Positions 1-6,648 of a stretch of DNA of 18,410 nucleotides are shown here, piece after piece. Each line of letters opens with the position of its first letter. The stretch's first letter is position 1. The stretch lies in assembly GCA_900549865.1 (NCBI GenBank), contig URPU01000046.1:1-18410 (forward strand), written 5' to 3'. The notes below the pieces were generated by a model. The model ran no database searches and had not been told where the DNA came from. It saw nothing but the letters and a program-made list of their open reading frames with translations. The stretch comes from an uncultured Eubacteriales bacterium (GTDB lineage: Bacteria > Bacillota > Clostridia > Oscillospirales > Oscillospiraceae). A program made the position numbers and the translations under genes.

Positions 1-3
1 CAC

Positions 4-32
4 TGCCTCCGGCCGATAGCCGGCCGGAGGCA
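4..32 (-). terminator. GC-rich hairpin after the dehydratase operon
   Basis: A perfect 12-bp inverted repeat (TGCCTCCGGCCG at 4-15, its complement at 21-32) with a 5-nt loop lies 34 bases past the stop of the 2-hydroxyacyl-CoA dehydratase large subunit. Its position fits an intrinsic terminator for the minus-strand operon. The T-tract that should follow on the minus strand would fall outside the window, so termination is inferred. It could also serve a convergent gene beyond the edge. Confidence 0.6.
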
Positions 33-66
33 ATATATTACTACACTACACTATGCGTCTATGCCT

Positions 67-1599
67 TTACCACGCCTCGCTGTCGTCGAAATCGACGAGC
101 GTCGGGTCGAGCGGCTGCTCGCGCAGGACGGAGGTCATATAGGCGTTGACCTGATTGCGCATGTCGCGGCGGGATATCGTGCGGCAATCCATCAGATCCT
201 GCTGCACCCAGATGAAGTTCAGCTTCCTCTCGCGCGCCTGATCGTCGAATATGCCCTGAAGCCCGTCCATGCCCTTGCAGGATATCTGGTCATACATGAT
301 GATGGTGTCCACGGCGTATTCCTTCGCCACGCGCCACATCTCGTCCACGGCGTTTTTATAGCCGCCCTTGGTGTGCTTGCGCATGGTGGTGCGCTGGAAC
401 GTGAGGGCAAGCCCCTCCAGCGCCTTGCGCGGGGAGGACGTGTCGATAATCTGCTGGGAGATGTGCGTTTCCATATCCATCACGCACACGATGCCCCAGC
501 ACTGCTCAAGCCAGTTGGCAAAGCTGGTGTAATAGTTGGCCGGGCACGACCACACAAGCGCCTTGTGGCGCATTTCACGCGCGCAGGGCAGGCGCTTTTC
601 ATAGCCCGCCGTCATGAGCGCGCGCACCTTTTCATCGGCGCGGATGAAGCGCTCGTCCGTGCCGCCGTGCAGATGGAAGGAGTACATCCTGTAAAGCCAC
701 GGCGTCGGCCCCGTCACCTGCGGATAGCGCGTGCGGTTTATCTCCCACAGCTCCAGATGGAAGCGCGTGACGGCGTTGTATTTTTCAAGCCCGGCGAAGA
801 ACGCGTCCCAATCGAACTTCTCGCCCGTCTGCTCCTCAATGAAGCGGATGCAGCCGAGGATCTCCTCCACGGCGTAGTCCTGCGCGTCCACATCGTCGTT
901 ATAGCGCAGCGGCACGCCCAGCTCATAGGTCGGCAGCCTGAAGTACCTGTCCTGATAGGCGCTGGTCATGACGCTGCCGTCGCAGGGCATGTTGCAGGAG
1001 ATGAAGCACTTGCCGAAGATGGGATAATCCCCCTCGACGGCGACGCCGGCCTCCGCGGAGGGCAGCGGGCACACGTCCGACGGTACGCCGTAATTTTCGA
1101 TGGTGTCCAGATACACCGGCGGAAGCTGCTGGTTTATCATGGAGGCGAGGAATATGGGGATGGTCTGCACGGGGATGCCGATGAGGTTGGGGAAGCCGGC
1201 CATAAGCTCCGTCGGCACAAGCTCGTCAAGGCAGACGATACGTTCTGCCAGCGGCTTCTTCCCGCCGATGCTGAGGTCGGCGTCAAAGGTGGTGGAGATG
1301 ATGTCGATTGTGTGCTTGACGATGACGTCATAAAGGATGTGCGCCGCACGAAGCTGCACGCCGCGGTTCCCCTCAAGCTGCCTGTCTATGAAGGCGGGCA
1401 CCGTGAGATACGTCGCCATCCAGCGGTATTTCCACAGCCCCTTCACCACCTGCACTGGGGAGCGCAGCACGAAGGCGATCATGTCCTTCCACGTCGTCAG
1501 CCACCAGCCGAAGTCATACACCGTGTCGCGCAGGCCGCGCCATTCGCGCGTTTTACGGATGCCCGTCCTGTCCTGATATGTATTGCCAAGCCCTTTCAT
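67..1599 (-). CDS. 2-hydroxyacyl-CoA dehydratase family, large subunit
   Basis: This 510-aa protein resembles the larger subunit of the heterodimeric HgdAB/FldBC/BcrBC family, which removes water from (R)-2-hydroxyacyl-CoA esters or reduces aryl-CoA using [4Fe-4S] clusters in the cytoplasm. Visible landmarks are a cysteine-rich stretch at residues 177-206 (C177, C198, C202, C206) and C441 in QISCKGMDG. C177, C206 and C441 fit the three-cysteine cluster pattern of the family, by analogy only. It is longer than FldB/HadB (about 400 aa) and nearer HgdA. It starts with ATG one base after the stop of the small subunit, with AAGGAGGG upstream, so the two are co-translated as partners. Substrate is unknown. 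The ATP-dependent activator (HgdC/FldI type) that the family needs is not in the window. Confidence 0.85.
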   Translation of the reverse strand: MKGLGNTYQDRTGIRKTREWRGLRDTVYDFGWWLTTWKDMIAFVLRSPVQVVKGLWKYRWMATYLTVPAFIDRQLEGNRGVQLRAAHILYDVIVKHTIDIISTTFDADLSIGGKKPLAERIVCLDELVPTELMAGFPNLIGIPVQTIPIFLASMINQQLPPVYLDTIENYGVPSDVCPLPSAEAGVAVEGDYPIFGKCFISCNMPCDGSVMTSAYQDRYFRLPTYELGVPLRYNDDVDAQDYAVEEILGCIRFIEEQTGEKFDWDAFFAGLEKYNAVTRFHLELWEINRTRYPQVTGPTPWLYRMYSFHLHGGTDERFIRADEKVRALMTAGYEKRLPCAREMRHKALVWSCPANYYTSFANWLEQCWGIVCVMDMETHISQQIIDTSSPRKALEGLALTFQRTTMRKHTKGGYKNAVDEMWRVAKEYAVDTIIMYDQISCKGMDGLQGIFDDQARERKLNFIWVQQDLMDCRTISRRDMRNQVNAYMTSVLREQPLDPTLVDFDDSEAW

Positions 1600-1600
1600 T

Positions 1601-2797
1601 TCACTTGCCCTCCTTCGCCGCGGCGATGCGCTTTATCTCAAGGCTTTCCACGAATGCCTGCACGCGCGTGCGCAGCTGGCCGGAGGCGTTGCCGGTATAC
1701 TGCCTGTCCACGCACACGCTGGGAATGCCGAACTCCTCCGTTATGACATGCGAGGCGAGCGGGCGCTCATACCCCCAGTATTCGCAGAATTTCAGCGCCT
1801 CGTACAGCACGCCCTCCGCCTTGTATTCCCGCACGAGCTGCCGCACGTACTCGCGCCGGCCGAGCACCATATCGCGCTGCATATAGCGCGGGCACTGACT
1901 CGTCGTCTGATAAAAGCGGCAGACCTGCGTCAGCGCGCTCTCGTCGTCCATGAGGGGGATCTCCTGCCGTCCGGGGAGGGAGCCGAAGCAGAAGCGGTCC
2001 GCCACTATGAGCGCGCCGGACTGCTCGACCGTCTTGGTGAAGTCCGTGTCGTCTATCTCGGAGCCGACGACGACTATCCGCGCACGGAAGGGCGGCTTTT
2101 CATCGACTGCACGCCCCTTTATCTCCTCCAGCGTCTCGCGCAGCTTCGGCAGGATGAGCGCCTTCGGACAGCAGTAGGACACAAGGCACAGCACGTGGAA
2201 CTCATACCCCGTCACGGGCGGAGAATCGAGCTTGCGCAGATCGCCTATCTCGCTTATTATGCGGCAGACCTCGTTATGCTCCGCCACGGCGCGGCGGATG
2301 GACGCGTCGGATATGTCCGTGCCGTATCTCTCGTGCAGCGGCTCCAGCAGCTTTTTGGTGAGCTGGTTTTCATAGTGCCGGAGTCCGTGCTCCGTCACCT
2401 TGAAGGGCACGTCCACATATGAGACGAAGAATTCCGGCCTGTCCACGAGCTGCAAAAGCTCAAAATGCTCCAGCGCGCGGTTCATTTCCGAGCAGGTCTC
2501 CGTTCCGGCCAGCGCCGAAAGGAAGCTGTACCCGCCCTCAATGCCGCGCTCCACCAGCGCCTTGGAGTAGCCGCACAGGTAGTTCGTGAGATAATAGGTG
2601 GAGATGTCCATCGAACCCGTGTGCGGCGCGCGCAGGCGCACGGAAAAGCAGTTGTCCAGATTCAGAAGAACCTCCGGCATGTGATAGCAGGTGTAGCCCA
2701 CGGCGTGCTGCCCCTGCGCGTCCGCCGCGCGCACAAGCTCGTTCGCGGCCTCGTCCAGAAGTCCTTCAAAGTAGATGAGATGCTTTAGGTCTCTCAT
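1601..2797 (-). CDS. 2-hydroxyacyl-CoA dehydratase family, small subunit
   Basis: This 398-aa protein is the HgdB/FldC-like partner of the downstream 510-aa subunit. Family landmarks in order are GYTCYHMPEVLL near residues 34-45, C75, C102 (TETCSEMNRALEHF), C338 (KFCEYWGYE), and the C-terminal block GQLRTRVQAFVESLE at about 373-387, which is highly typical of the family. C75, C102 and C338 are the likely [4Fe-4S] ligands by position; this is an inference. The length is close to the family norm (about 375-400 aa). It is the first gene of a two-gene minus-strand operon with a strong sigma-A promoter at 2857-2886. The true substrate (hydroxyglutarate, phenyllactate, lactate or another acid) cannot be read from the sequence, and no CoA-transferase or acyl-CoA dehydrogenase is adjacent. 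Confidence 0.87.
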   Translation of the reverse strand: MRDLKHLIYFEGLLDEAANELVRAADAQGQHAVGYTCYHMPEVLLNLDNCFSVRLRAPHTGSMDISTYYLTNYLCGYSKALVERGIEGGYSFLSALAGTETCSEMNRALEHFELLQLVDRPEFFVSYVDVPFKVTEHGLRHYENQLTKKLLEPLHERYGTDISDASIRRAVAEHNEVCRIISEIGDLRKLDSPPVTGYEFHVLCLVSYCCPKALILPKLRETLEEIKGRAVDEKPPFRARIVVVGSEIDDTDFTKTVEQSGALIVADRFCFGSLPGRQEIPLMDDESALTQVCRFYQTTSQCPRYMQRDMVLGRREYVRQLVREYKAEGVLYEALKFCEYWGYERPLASHVITEEFGIPSVCVDRQYTGNASGQLRTRVQAFVESLEIKRIAAAKEGK

Positions 2798-2831
2798 TGC
2801 CCTTCCCCCAGTCGTGATATATTTTGTTTTC

Positions 2832-2856
2832 CGGTTAAAATTTTATCTTTTAACCG
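2832..2856 (-). promoter_or_regulatory. Operator-like inverted repeat over the dehydratase start site
   Basis: A perfect 9-bp inverted repeat, CGGTTAAAA (2832-2840) and TTTTAACCG (2848-2856), with a 7-bp spacer, directly abuts the -10 box at 2857-2862 and covers the expected transcription start. Size and position suit a dimeric repressor such as a TetR- or GntR-type protein. No regulator gene is visible nearby. It could instead form a weak hairpin in the 5' leader of the mRNA. Confidence 0.5.
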
Positions 2857-2886
2857 ATTATATCCGACCGGGGGAAGCCGCGTCAA
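2857..2886 (-). promoter_or_regulatory. Sigma-A promoter of the dehydratase operon
   Basis: Read on the minus strand, TTGACG (2886-2881) and a perfect TATAAT (2862-2857) are separated by 18 bp. Transcription would begin near 2850, giving a leader of about 53 nt before the ATG at 2797. The quality of both boxes suggests a strong promoter that probably needs a repressor, consistent with the flanking repeats. Confidence 0.8.
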
Positions 2887-2910
2887 GCAGATATTGCGCG
2901 AAATATCTGC
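2887..2910 (-). promoter_or_regulatory. Second inverted repeat, just upstream of the -35 box
   Basis: GCAGATATT (2887-2895) and AATATCTGC (2902-2910) form a perfect 9-bp inverted repeat with a 6-bp spacer, touching the -35 box at 2881-2886. It differs in sequence from the repeat at 2832-2856, so a different protein may bind it. It also lies just after the weak terminator of the upstream nucleotidyltransferase gene and could add to that terminator instead. Confidence 0.4.
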
Positions 2911-2930
2911 AAAAAACTGCGCCGGGGCGC
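2911..2930 (-). terminator. Short hairpin and T-tract after the nucleotidyltransferase
   Basis: Immediately after the stop codon the minus strand reads a short GC hairpin (GCGC-CCCG-GCGC, 2930-2919), then AG and six T residues (2916-2911). The stem is only 4-5 bp, so termination may be partial. It would separate the nucleotidyltransferase transcript from the dehydratase operon. Confidence 0.4.
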
Positions 2931-3956
2931 TTACAGCGAAAGCGCGTCGATAAGCTCCTTTGCCGACAGCGCGAGGGAGCGGGCGAATTCCGCGTCCTGC
3001 GACGAGACCGCCACGCGCACGGCGCTGCGCGCGGCAAGCGGAGAGATGTGCAGCCTGTAGCCGCGGCCGTTGAGGCGGATGCCGTCGGTATAGTCAGCGC
3101 CCATGTCCAGCATCGCCTCGCTCAGCGCGCCCATGAGCGCCGCGCGGTCATGGCAGGCGCAGTCAAGGTACGCGTCGCTCTCCTCCTCGCTGTCCGCCTC
3201 GGCGGCCTGCGCGCGGGCGGCAAAGGCCGCGCCGGGCTCAAGCTCCAGCTTCCCCTCCAGTGCGTCCACGCAGCAGCGGTAATAGGAAAGCGGGCTTCCC
3301 ACGTCGCACCAGTAGCCGCCCGGCGTCACGCCCAGCAGCTTCTCCCCGCGCGCAAGCAGCAGGGGGAAAAGCTCCTTGGCAAAGTCGAAGGGCTGACCGG
3401 CGGGAACGGCGCGCATGGCCCGCGGGGAGAGGACGTATATGCCCGTGTTTACAAGGTCCGTCACGACGCGGCCCCAGCACGGCTTTTCTATGAAGCAGCG
3501 CACGTTGTCCTCACTGTCCGTGACGACAAGGCCGTAGCTGAGCGGCTCCGGACTGCGGCAGAGGGCGAGCGTCGCCGCGGCGTGCGCGGAGACATGCGCG
3601 GCAAACAGCGCGCCGAGGTCCATATCGCAGGCCGCGTCTCCGCTTATGACGAGGAAGTCCTCATCCCCGAAGAAATCCGCGCAGTTTTTTACGCCGCCGG
3701 CCGTGCCGAGGGGCTCGCGCTCGACGCGGTACTGCATGTGCACGCCAAAGCGCGACCCGTCGCCGAAGTAGCGCTCTATATCCTCCGCGCGGTATTTAAG
3801 CGCCGCGCAGATATCCGTGAAGCCGTGCTTTTTCAGCAGGCGCACTATATGCTCCAGCATGGGCCGCCCGAGAAGCGGCACCATGGGCTTCGGCGTGTCT
3901 CCGGTCACGGCTTTCAGGCGTGTGCCCTCTCCGCCCGCCATTATGACAGCTTTCAT
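2931..3956 (-). CDS. Sugar-phosphate nucleotidyltransferase with C-terminal phosphomannomutase-like domain
   Basis: Residues 1-235 of this 341-aa protein are a typical NDP-sugar pyrophosphorylase domain: GGEGTRL at 8-14, PKPMVP at 22-27, GTAGGVK at 84-90, SGDAACD at 105-111, EKP at 157-159 and YWCDVG at 215-220. They most resemble mannose-1-phosphate guanylyltransferases and the N-terminal part of clostridial guanylyltransferase-phosphomannomutase fusions. A low-complexity Ala/Glu linker (about 240-262) leads to residues 270-341, where TDGIRLNGRGYRLHISP and the helix after it resemble the last phosphomannomutase domain. The hexapeptide repeats and the three catalytic mutase domains of the fusion are absent. 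The nucleotide and sugar used are uncertain. The start is set at ATG 3956 because GGGAG lies 8 nt upstream; an upstream GTG at 3965 would overlap that site. A clear promoter was not identified. Confidence 0.85.
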   Translation of the reverse strand: MKAVIMAGGEGTRLKAVTGDTPKPMVPLLGRPMLEHIVRLLKKHGFTDICAALKYRAEDIERYFGDGSRFGVHMQYRVEREPLGTAGGVKNCADFFGDEDFLVISGDAACDMDLGALFAAHVSAHAAATLALCRSPEPLSYGLVVTDSEDNVRCFIEKPCWGRVVTDLVNTGIYVLSPRAMRAVPAGQPFDFAKELFPLLLARGEKLLGVTPGGYWCDVGSPLSYYRCCVDALEGKLELEPGAAFAARAQAAEADSEEESDAYLDCACHDRAALMGALSEAMLDMGADYTDGIRLNGRGYRLHISPLAARSAVRVAVSSQDAEFARSLALSAKELIDALSL

Positions 3957-3964
3957 TGCGATCA

Positions 3965-3969
3965 CTCCC
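3965..3969 (-). promoter_or_regulatory. Ribosome binding site that decides the nucleotidyltransferase start
   Basis: GGGAG on the minus strand sits 8 nt before ATG 3956. It overlaps the alternative GTG codon at 3963-3965, which makes that longer start unlikely. Confidence 0.65.
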
Positions 3970-4013
3970 GATTGCTTTTAAAATATTATCCGCGCGAAGA
4001 TATAAATTATTTG

Positions 4014-4042
4014 TTGTAAACACAATCCAGGTTTGGTATAAT
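4014..4042 (+). promoter_or_regulatory. Sigma-A promoter of the gdpP-rplI-dnaB run
   Basis: TTGTAA (4014-4019) and TATAAT (4037-4042) are 17 bp apart, and TGG before the -10 gives an extended -10 element. The start would be near 4049, leaving about 59 nt of leader before the GTG start of gdpP. CACAAT (4021-4026) and ATTGTG (4051-4056) form a loose inverted repeat across the -10, of unknown meaning. Confidence 0.75.
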
Positions 4043-4107
4043 ACTATATTATTGTGGGTTCATAGTTGTAATTATTATCGTCTGTTCCAGATTCAGGAGG
4101 TGCAGGT

Positions 4108-6096
4108 GTGGATAAAAACCTGAAAAAACTGGCGGAGCCGGGCGTAAGGCTGCATCTTGTCATCCTTGTGATATTTGCCGCCGCGTCGCTGTATTTCAAG
4201 CTGTACGAGCTTGCCGCGGCGGAGGCCGGCGTTATCCTGCTGCTGCTGGTTTACGGCTTCTTTGCAAAGCGGAGCCGGGAGAAGCGGCTTTCGGCCTGTA
4301 TAGAGGCTATCACCTATGACACGGAGAACTCCAAAAGCAGCGCGCTTGTGAACTTCCCGATGCCGATCGCCGTGTTCCGGCTGGACGATTCGCGCATAAT
4401 CTGGGGAAACGAGATGTTTTTCAGCATGTGCGGCACGCCGGAGGCGCGCATCGACGCGCGTGTGGCGGATCTGGTGCCGCAGTTTACGGGGAAGTGGCTG
4501 CTGGAGGGCAAGACGCAGAGTCCGGAGCTTCTCACCGTGAACGGCAAGAAGTACAGATTACAGGGTAGCATCGTCCACACCGGCGCGGAGGACGCGGAAA
4601 ACGTCTCCATGGGCATAGTATATTGGCTGGACGTGACCGAATATGACAATATCCGCATAAAATATGAGGAAACGCGCCCCGTGGCCGGCATCGTCGTCAT
4701 AGACAACCTCGACGAGCTTTTCAAAAACCAGACCGACAGAATAAAAAACGACATCCGCGACGCCGTCGAGGACAGGCTGCGCCAGTGGTGCGAGGAATAC
4801 GGCGGCATCCTGCGCCGCTTCGACAGGGACAGATACCTTGTCGTGTTTGAAAAGCAGGATATCGACCACATGAAGCTCGACAAGTTCAAGATAACCGAGG
4901 AGATGCATCAGGTCGAAAGCCCGAACGGGATAAACGCCTCCGTCAGCATCGGCTTCGGCATGGACGGGACGAATCTGGGAGAGGCGCTGCAATTTGCCGA
5001 CGTCGGGATAGAGCTTGCGCTGTCGCGCGGCGGCGACCAGACGGTCATAAAGGATCGCGTCAGCTTCCAGTTCTTCGGCGGGCGCGGGCTGGAGGTCGAA
5101 AAGCGCACGAAGGTCAGATCCCGCAACATGGCAAACACCCTTGCAAAGCTTATGCGCGACTCAAGCCGCGTGCTCGTGATGGGGCACCGCTTCGCGGATC
5201 TTGACGCGGTGGGCGCGGCCGTGGGCGTGTGCTGCATCGCGCGAAGCTGCGGCGTCAGGGCGAACATCGTCATAGACAGCAACAAGAACGCCGCCCACGC
5301 GCTTATAGAGCACATGCGCGCCGAGGCGGAGTATAAGGACTGCTTCATAAGCCCGCAGGACGCGCTGCTGCGCGCCGACGGAAGGACGCTTCTGGTCGTG
5401 GTGGACACCAGCCGCCCCGAGCAGGTCGAAAACCCGGAGCTTTTGTCCATATGCAGCCGCGTGGCGGTCATAGACCATCACCGCGTCGCCGCGACGTATA
5501 TCCAGAACGCGGCGCTGGGCTTCATAGAGGCCTACGCGTCCTCCGCGTGTGAGCTTATTGCCGAGATGCTTCAGGAGCTTATAGAGATCGGCGACATCCT
5601 TAAATGCGAGGCCGACGCGATGCTTGCCGGCATCGTGCTGGATACGAAGAGCTTCACCCTGCGCACGGGCGACAGGACCTTTGAGGCCGCGGCATATCTG
5701 CGCCGCGCCGGGGCGGACACCGCCGAGGTCAAGCGTTTCCTGCGCACGGGCATGAAGGACGCCGTCGCGCGCTATAAGATAATGCAGAGCGCGGAGCTTT
5801 ACCGCGGCGTCGCCATCGCCGCGCCCTCGGAGGAGGAGAACCGCATCGTCATCGCGCAGGCCGCGGACGAGCTGCTGAACATATCCGGCGTGGACGCGTC
5901 CATCGTCGTTGCGCCTTGCGACGAGGGGTACATCAGTGTTTCCGCGCGCTCGATAGGCGAGGTGAACGTGCAGTGCCTCATGGAAAAGCTCGGCGGCGGC
6001 GGGAACAGGAGCGCCGCGGCGGCGCAGATAAAGGACAAGAGCCTGCCGGAGGCCGTCAACAGCGTTTACGCCGTCATAGACGACTACTTCGGCTGA
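4108..6096 (+). CDS. gdpP: Cyclic-di-AMP phosphodiesterase GdpP
   Basis: GdpP hydrolyses the second messenger c-di-AMP to pApA at the membrane, affecting osmotic and wall homeostasis. The 662-aa protein has two membrane segments (about 14-30 and 34-52), a PAS-like domain (about 75-185), a degenerate GGDEF domain (about 188-315, with RRFDRDRY at 236-243 in place of the catalytic motif), and a DHH-DHHA1 phosphoesterase region (about 350-662). Metal-binding candidates are present: H360, D364, D366, D433, the D456-H457-H458 triad and D512. The DHHA1 glycine motif reads GGGGNRSAAAAQ (629-640), with Asn633 where His is usual. GTG is the start codon, supported by AGGAGG at 4095-4100 with 7-nt spacing. 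It heads a plus-strand run with rplI and dnaB, the conserved Firmicutes order. Confidence 0.95.
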   Translation: MDKNLKKLAEPGVRLHLVILVIFAAASLYFKLYELAAAEAGVILLLLVYGFFAKRSREKRLSACIEAITYDTENSKSSALVNFPMPIAVFRLDDSRIIWGNEMFFSMCGTPEARIDARVADLVPQFTGKWLLEGKTQSPELLTVNGKKYRLQGSIVHTGAEDAENVSMGIVYWLDVTEYDNIRIKYEETRPVAGIVVIDNLDELFKNQTDRIKNDIRDAVEDRLRQWCEEYGGILRRFDRDRYLVVFEKQDIDHMKLDKFKITEEMHQVESPNGINASVSIGFGMDGTNLGEALQFADVGIELALSRGGDQTVIKDRVSFQFFGGRGLEVEKRTKVRSRNMANTLAKLMRDSSRVLVMGHRFADLDAVGAAVGVCCIARSCGVRANIVIDSNKNAAHALIEHMRAEAEYKDCFISPQDALLRADGRTLLVVVDTSRPEQVENPELLSICSRVAVIDHHRVAATYIQNAALGFIEAYASSACELIAEMLQELIEIGDILKCEADAMLAGIVLDTKSFTLRTGDRTFEAAAYLRRAGADTAEVKRFLRTGMKDAVARYKIMQSAELYRGVAIAAPSEEENRIVIAQAADELLNISGVDASIVVAPCDEGYISVSARSIGEVNVQCLMEKLGGGGNRSAAAAQIKDKSLPEAVNSVYAVIDDYFG

Positions 6097-6167
6097 ACCG
6101 CGCACAGCGCATATAAACACATATCAGGAACGTATATCACGGCGGCAGGACCGCATGGAGGAGCATT

Positions 6168-6614
6168 ATGAAAGTTATATTCAACGTCGATGTAAGAGGT
6201 CAGGGCAAGAAGGGCGAGCTGAAGGAGGTCTCCACCGGCTACGCAAGGAATTACCTCCTGCCGCGCAATCTTGCGACCGAGGCCACGCCCGACAATCTCA
6301 ACGCCTTCAAGCTCAAGGAAAAGGCGAAGGCCGCGCAGATAGCCAAGGAAAAGGCGCAGGCGGAGGAGTACGCCAAGAAGCTGGGCGCGGTGCAGGTCAC
6401 TGTGCGCGCCAAGGCCGGGGCAAACGGCAAGCTTTTCGGTGCCGTCACCTCGCAGGAGATATCCGACGCGCTGAAAGAGCAGTTCGGCATGGACATAGAG
6501 AAGAACAAGATAGTTCAGGCGGAGCCTATCAAGAGCTACGGCAGCTACACCGTCAAGGCGAAGCTCGGCTATGAGATAAGCGGCAGCATAAACGTGCTGG
6601 TCGTAGAGGGCTGA
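6168..6614 (+). CDS. rplI: 50S ribosomal protein bL9
   Basis: bL9 binds 23S rRNA near the base of the L1 stalk and restrains mRNA slippage between ribosomes. The 148-aa length is standard. The N-terminal domain contains GQGKKGELKEVSTGYARNYL, the family signature (residues 11-30). A long charged Lys/Ala/Glu helix at about 45-75 links to the C-terminal domain, which holds GKLFGAVTSQEI. GGAGGAG just upstream supports the ATG. It sits 71 bp after gdpP and 34 bp before dnaB; the gdpP-rplI-dnaB order is widely kept in Firmicutes. No separate promoter is apparent in the 71-bp gap. Confidence 0.97.
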   Translation: MKVIFNVDVRGQGKKGELKEVSTGYARNYLLPRNLATEATPDNLNAFKLKEKAKAAQIAKEKAQAEEYAKKLGAVQVTVRAKAGANGKLFGAVTSQEISDALKEQFGMDIEKNKIVQAEPIKSYGSYTVKAKLGYEISGSINVLVVEG

Positions 6615-6648
6615 TGCCGGGCCGGACCCGGTCTGAAAGGAAACACCC

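Noticed and set aside
61..1746. Long plus-strand open frame opposite the dehydratase large subunit (561 codons)
   Set aside because: It is antisense to a clearly conserved protein, has a low-complexity His/Arg/Ala-rich translation with no recognisable domain, and is a by-product of GC-rich third positions.
2775..4019. Plus-strand open frame of 414 codons across the nucleotidyltransferase
   Set aside because: It runs opposite a gene with intact motifs and through its regulatory gaps, and its product resembles no family.
3957..4107. Possible minus-strand promoter for the nucleotidyltransferase, and a Rex-like TTGT...ACAA sequence near 4011-4026
   Set aside because: Candidate -35 and -10 boxes matched at only about half the positions, and the symmetry is imperfect, so neither is supported.
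6616..6640. Small hairpin CCGGG/CCCGG between rplI and dnaB
   Set aside because: It has only a 5-bp stem, no T-tract and lies in a 34-bp gap inside a conserved operon; probably chance in GC-rich DNA.
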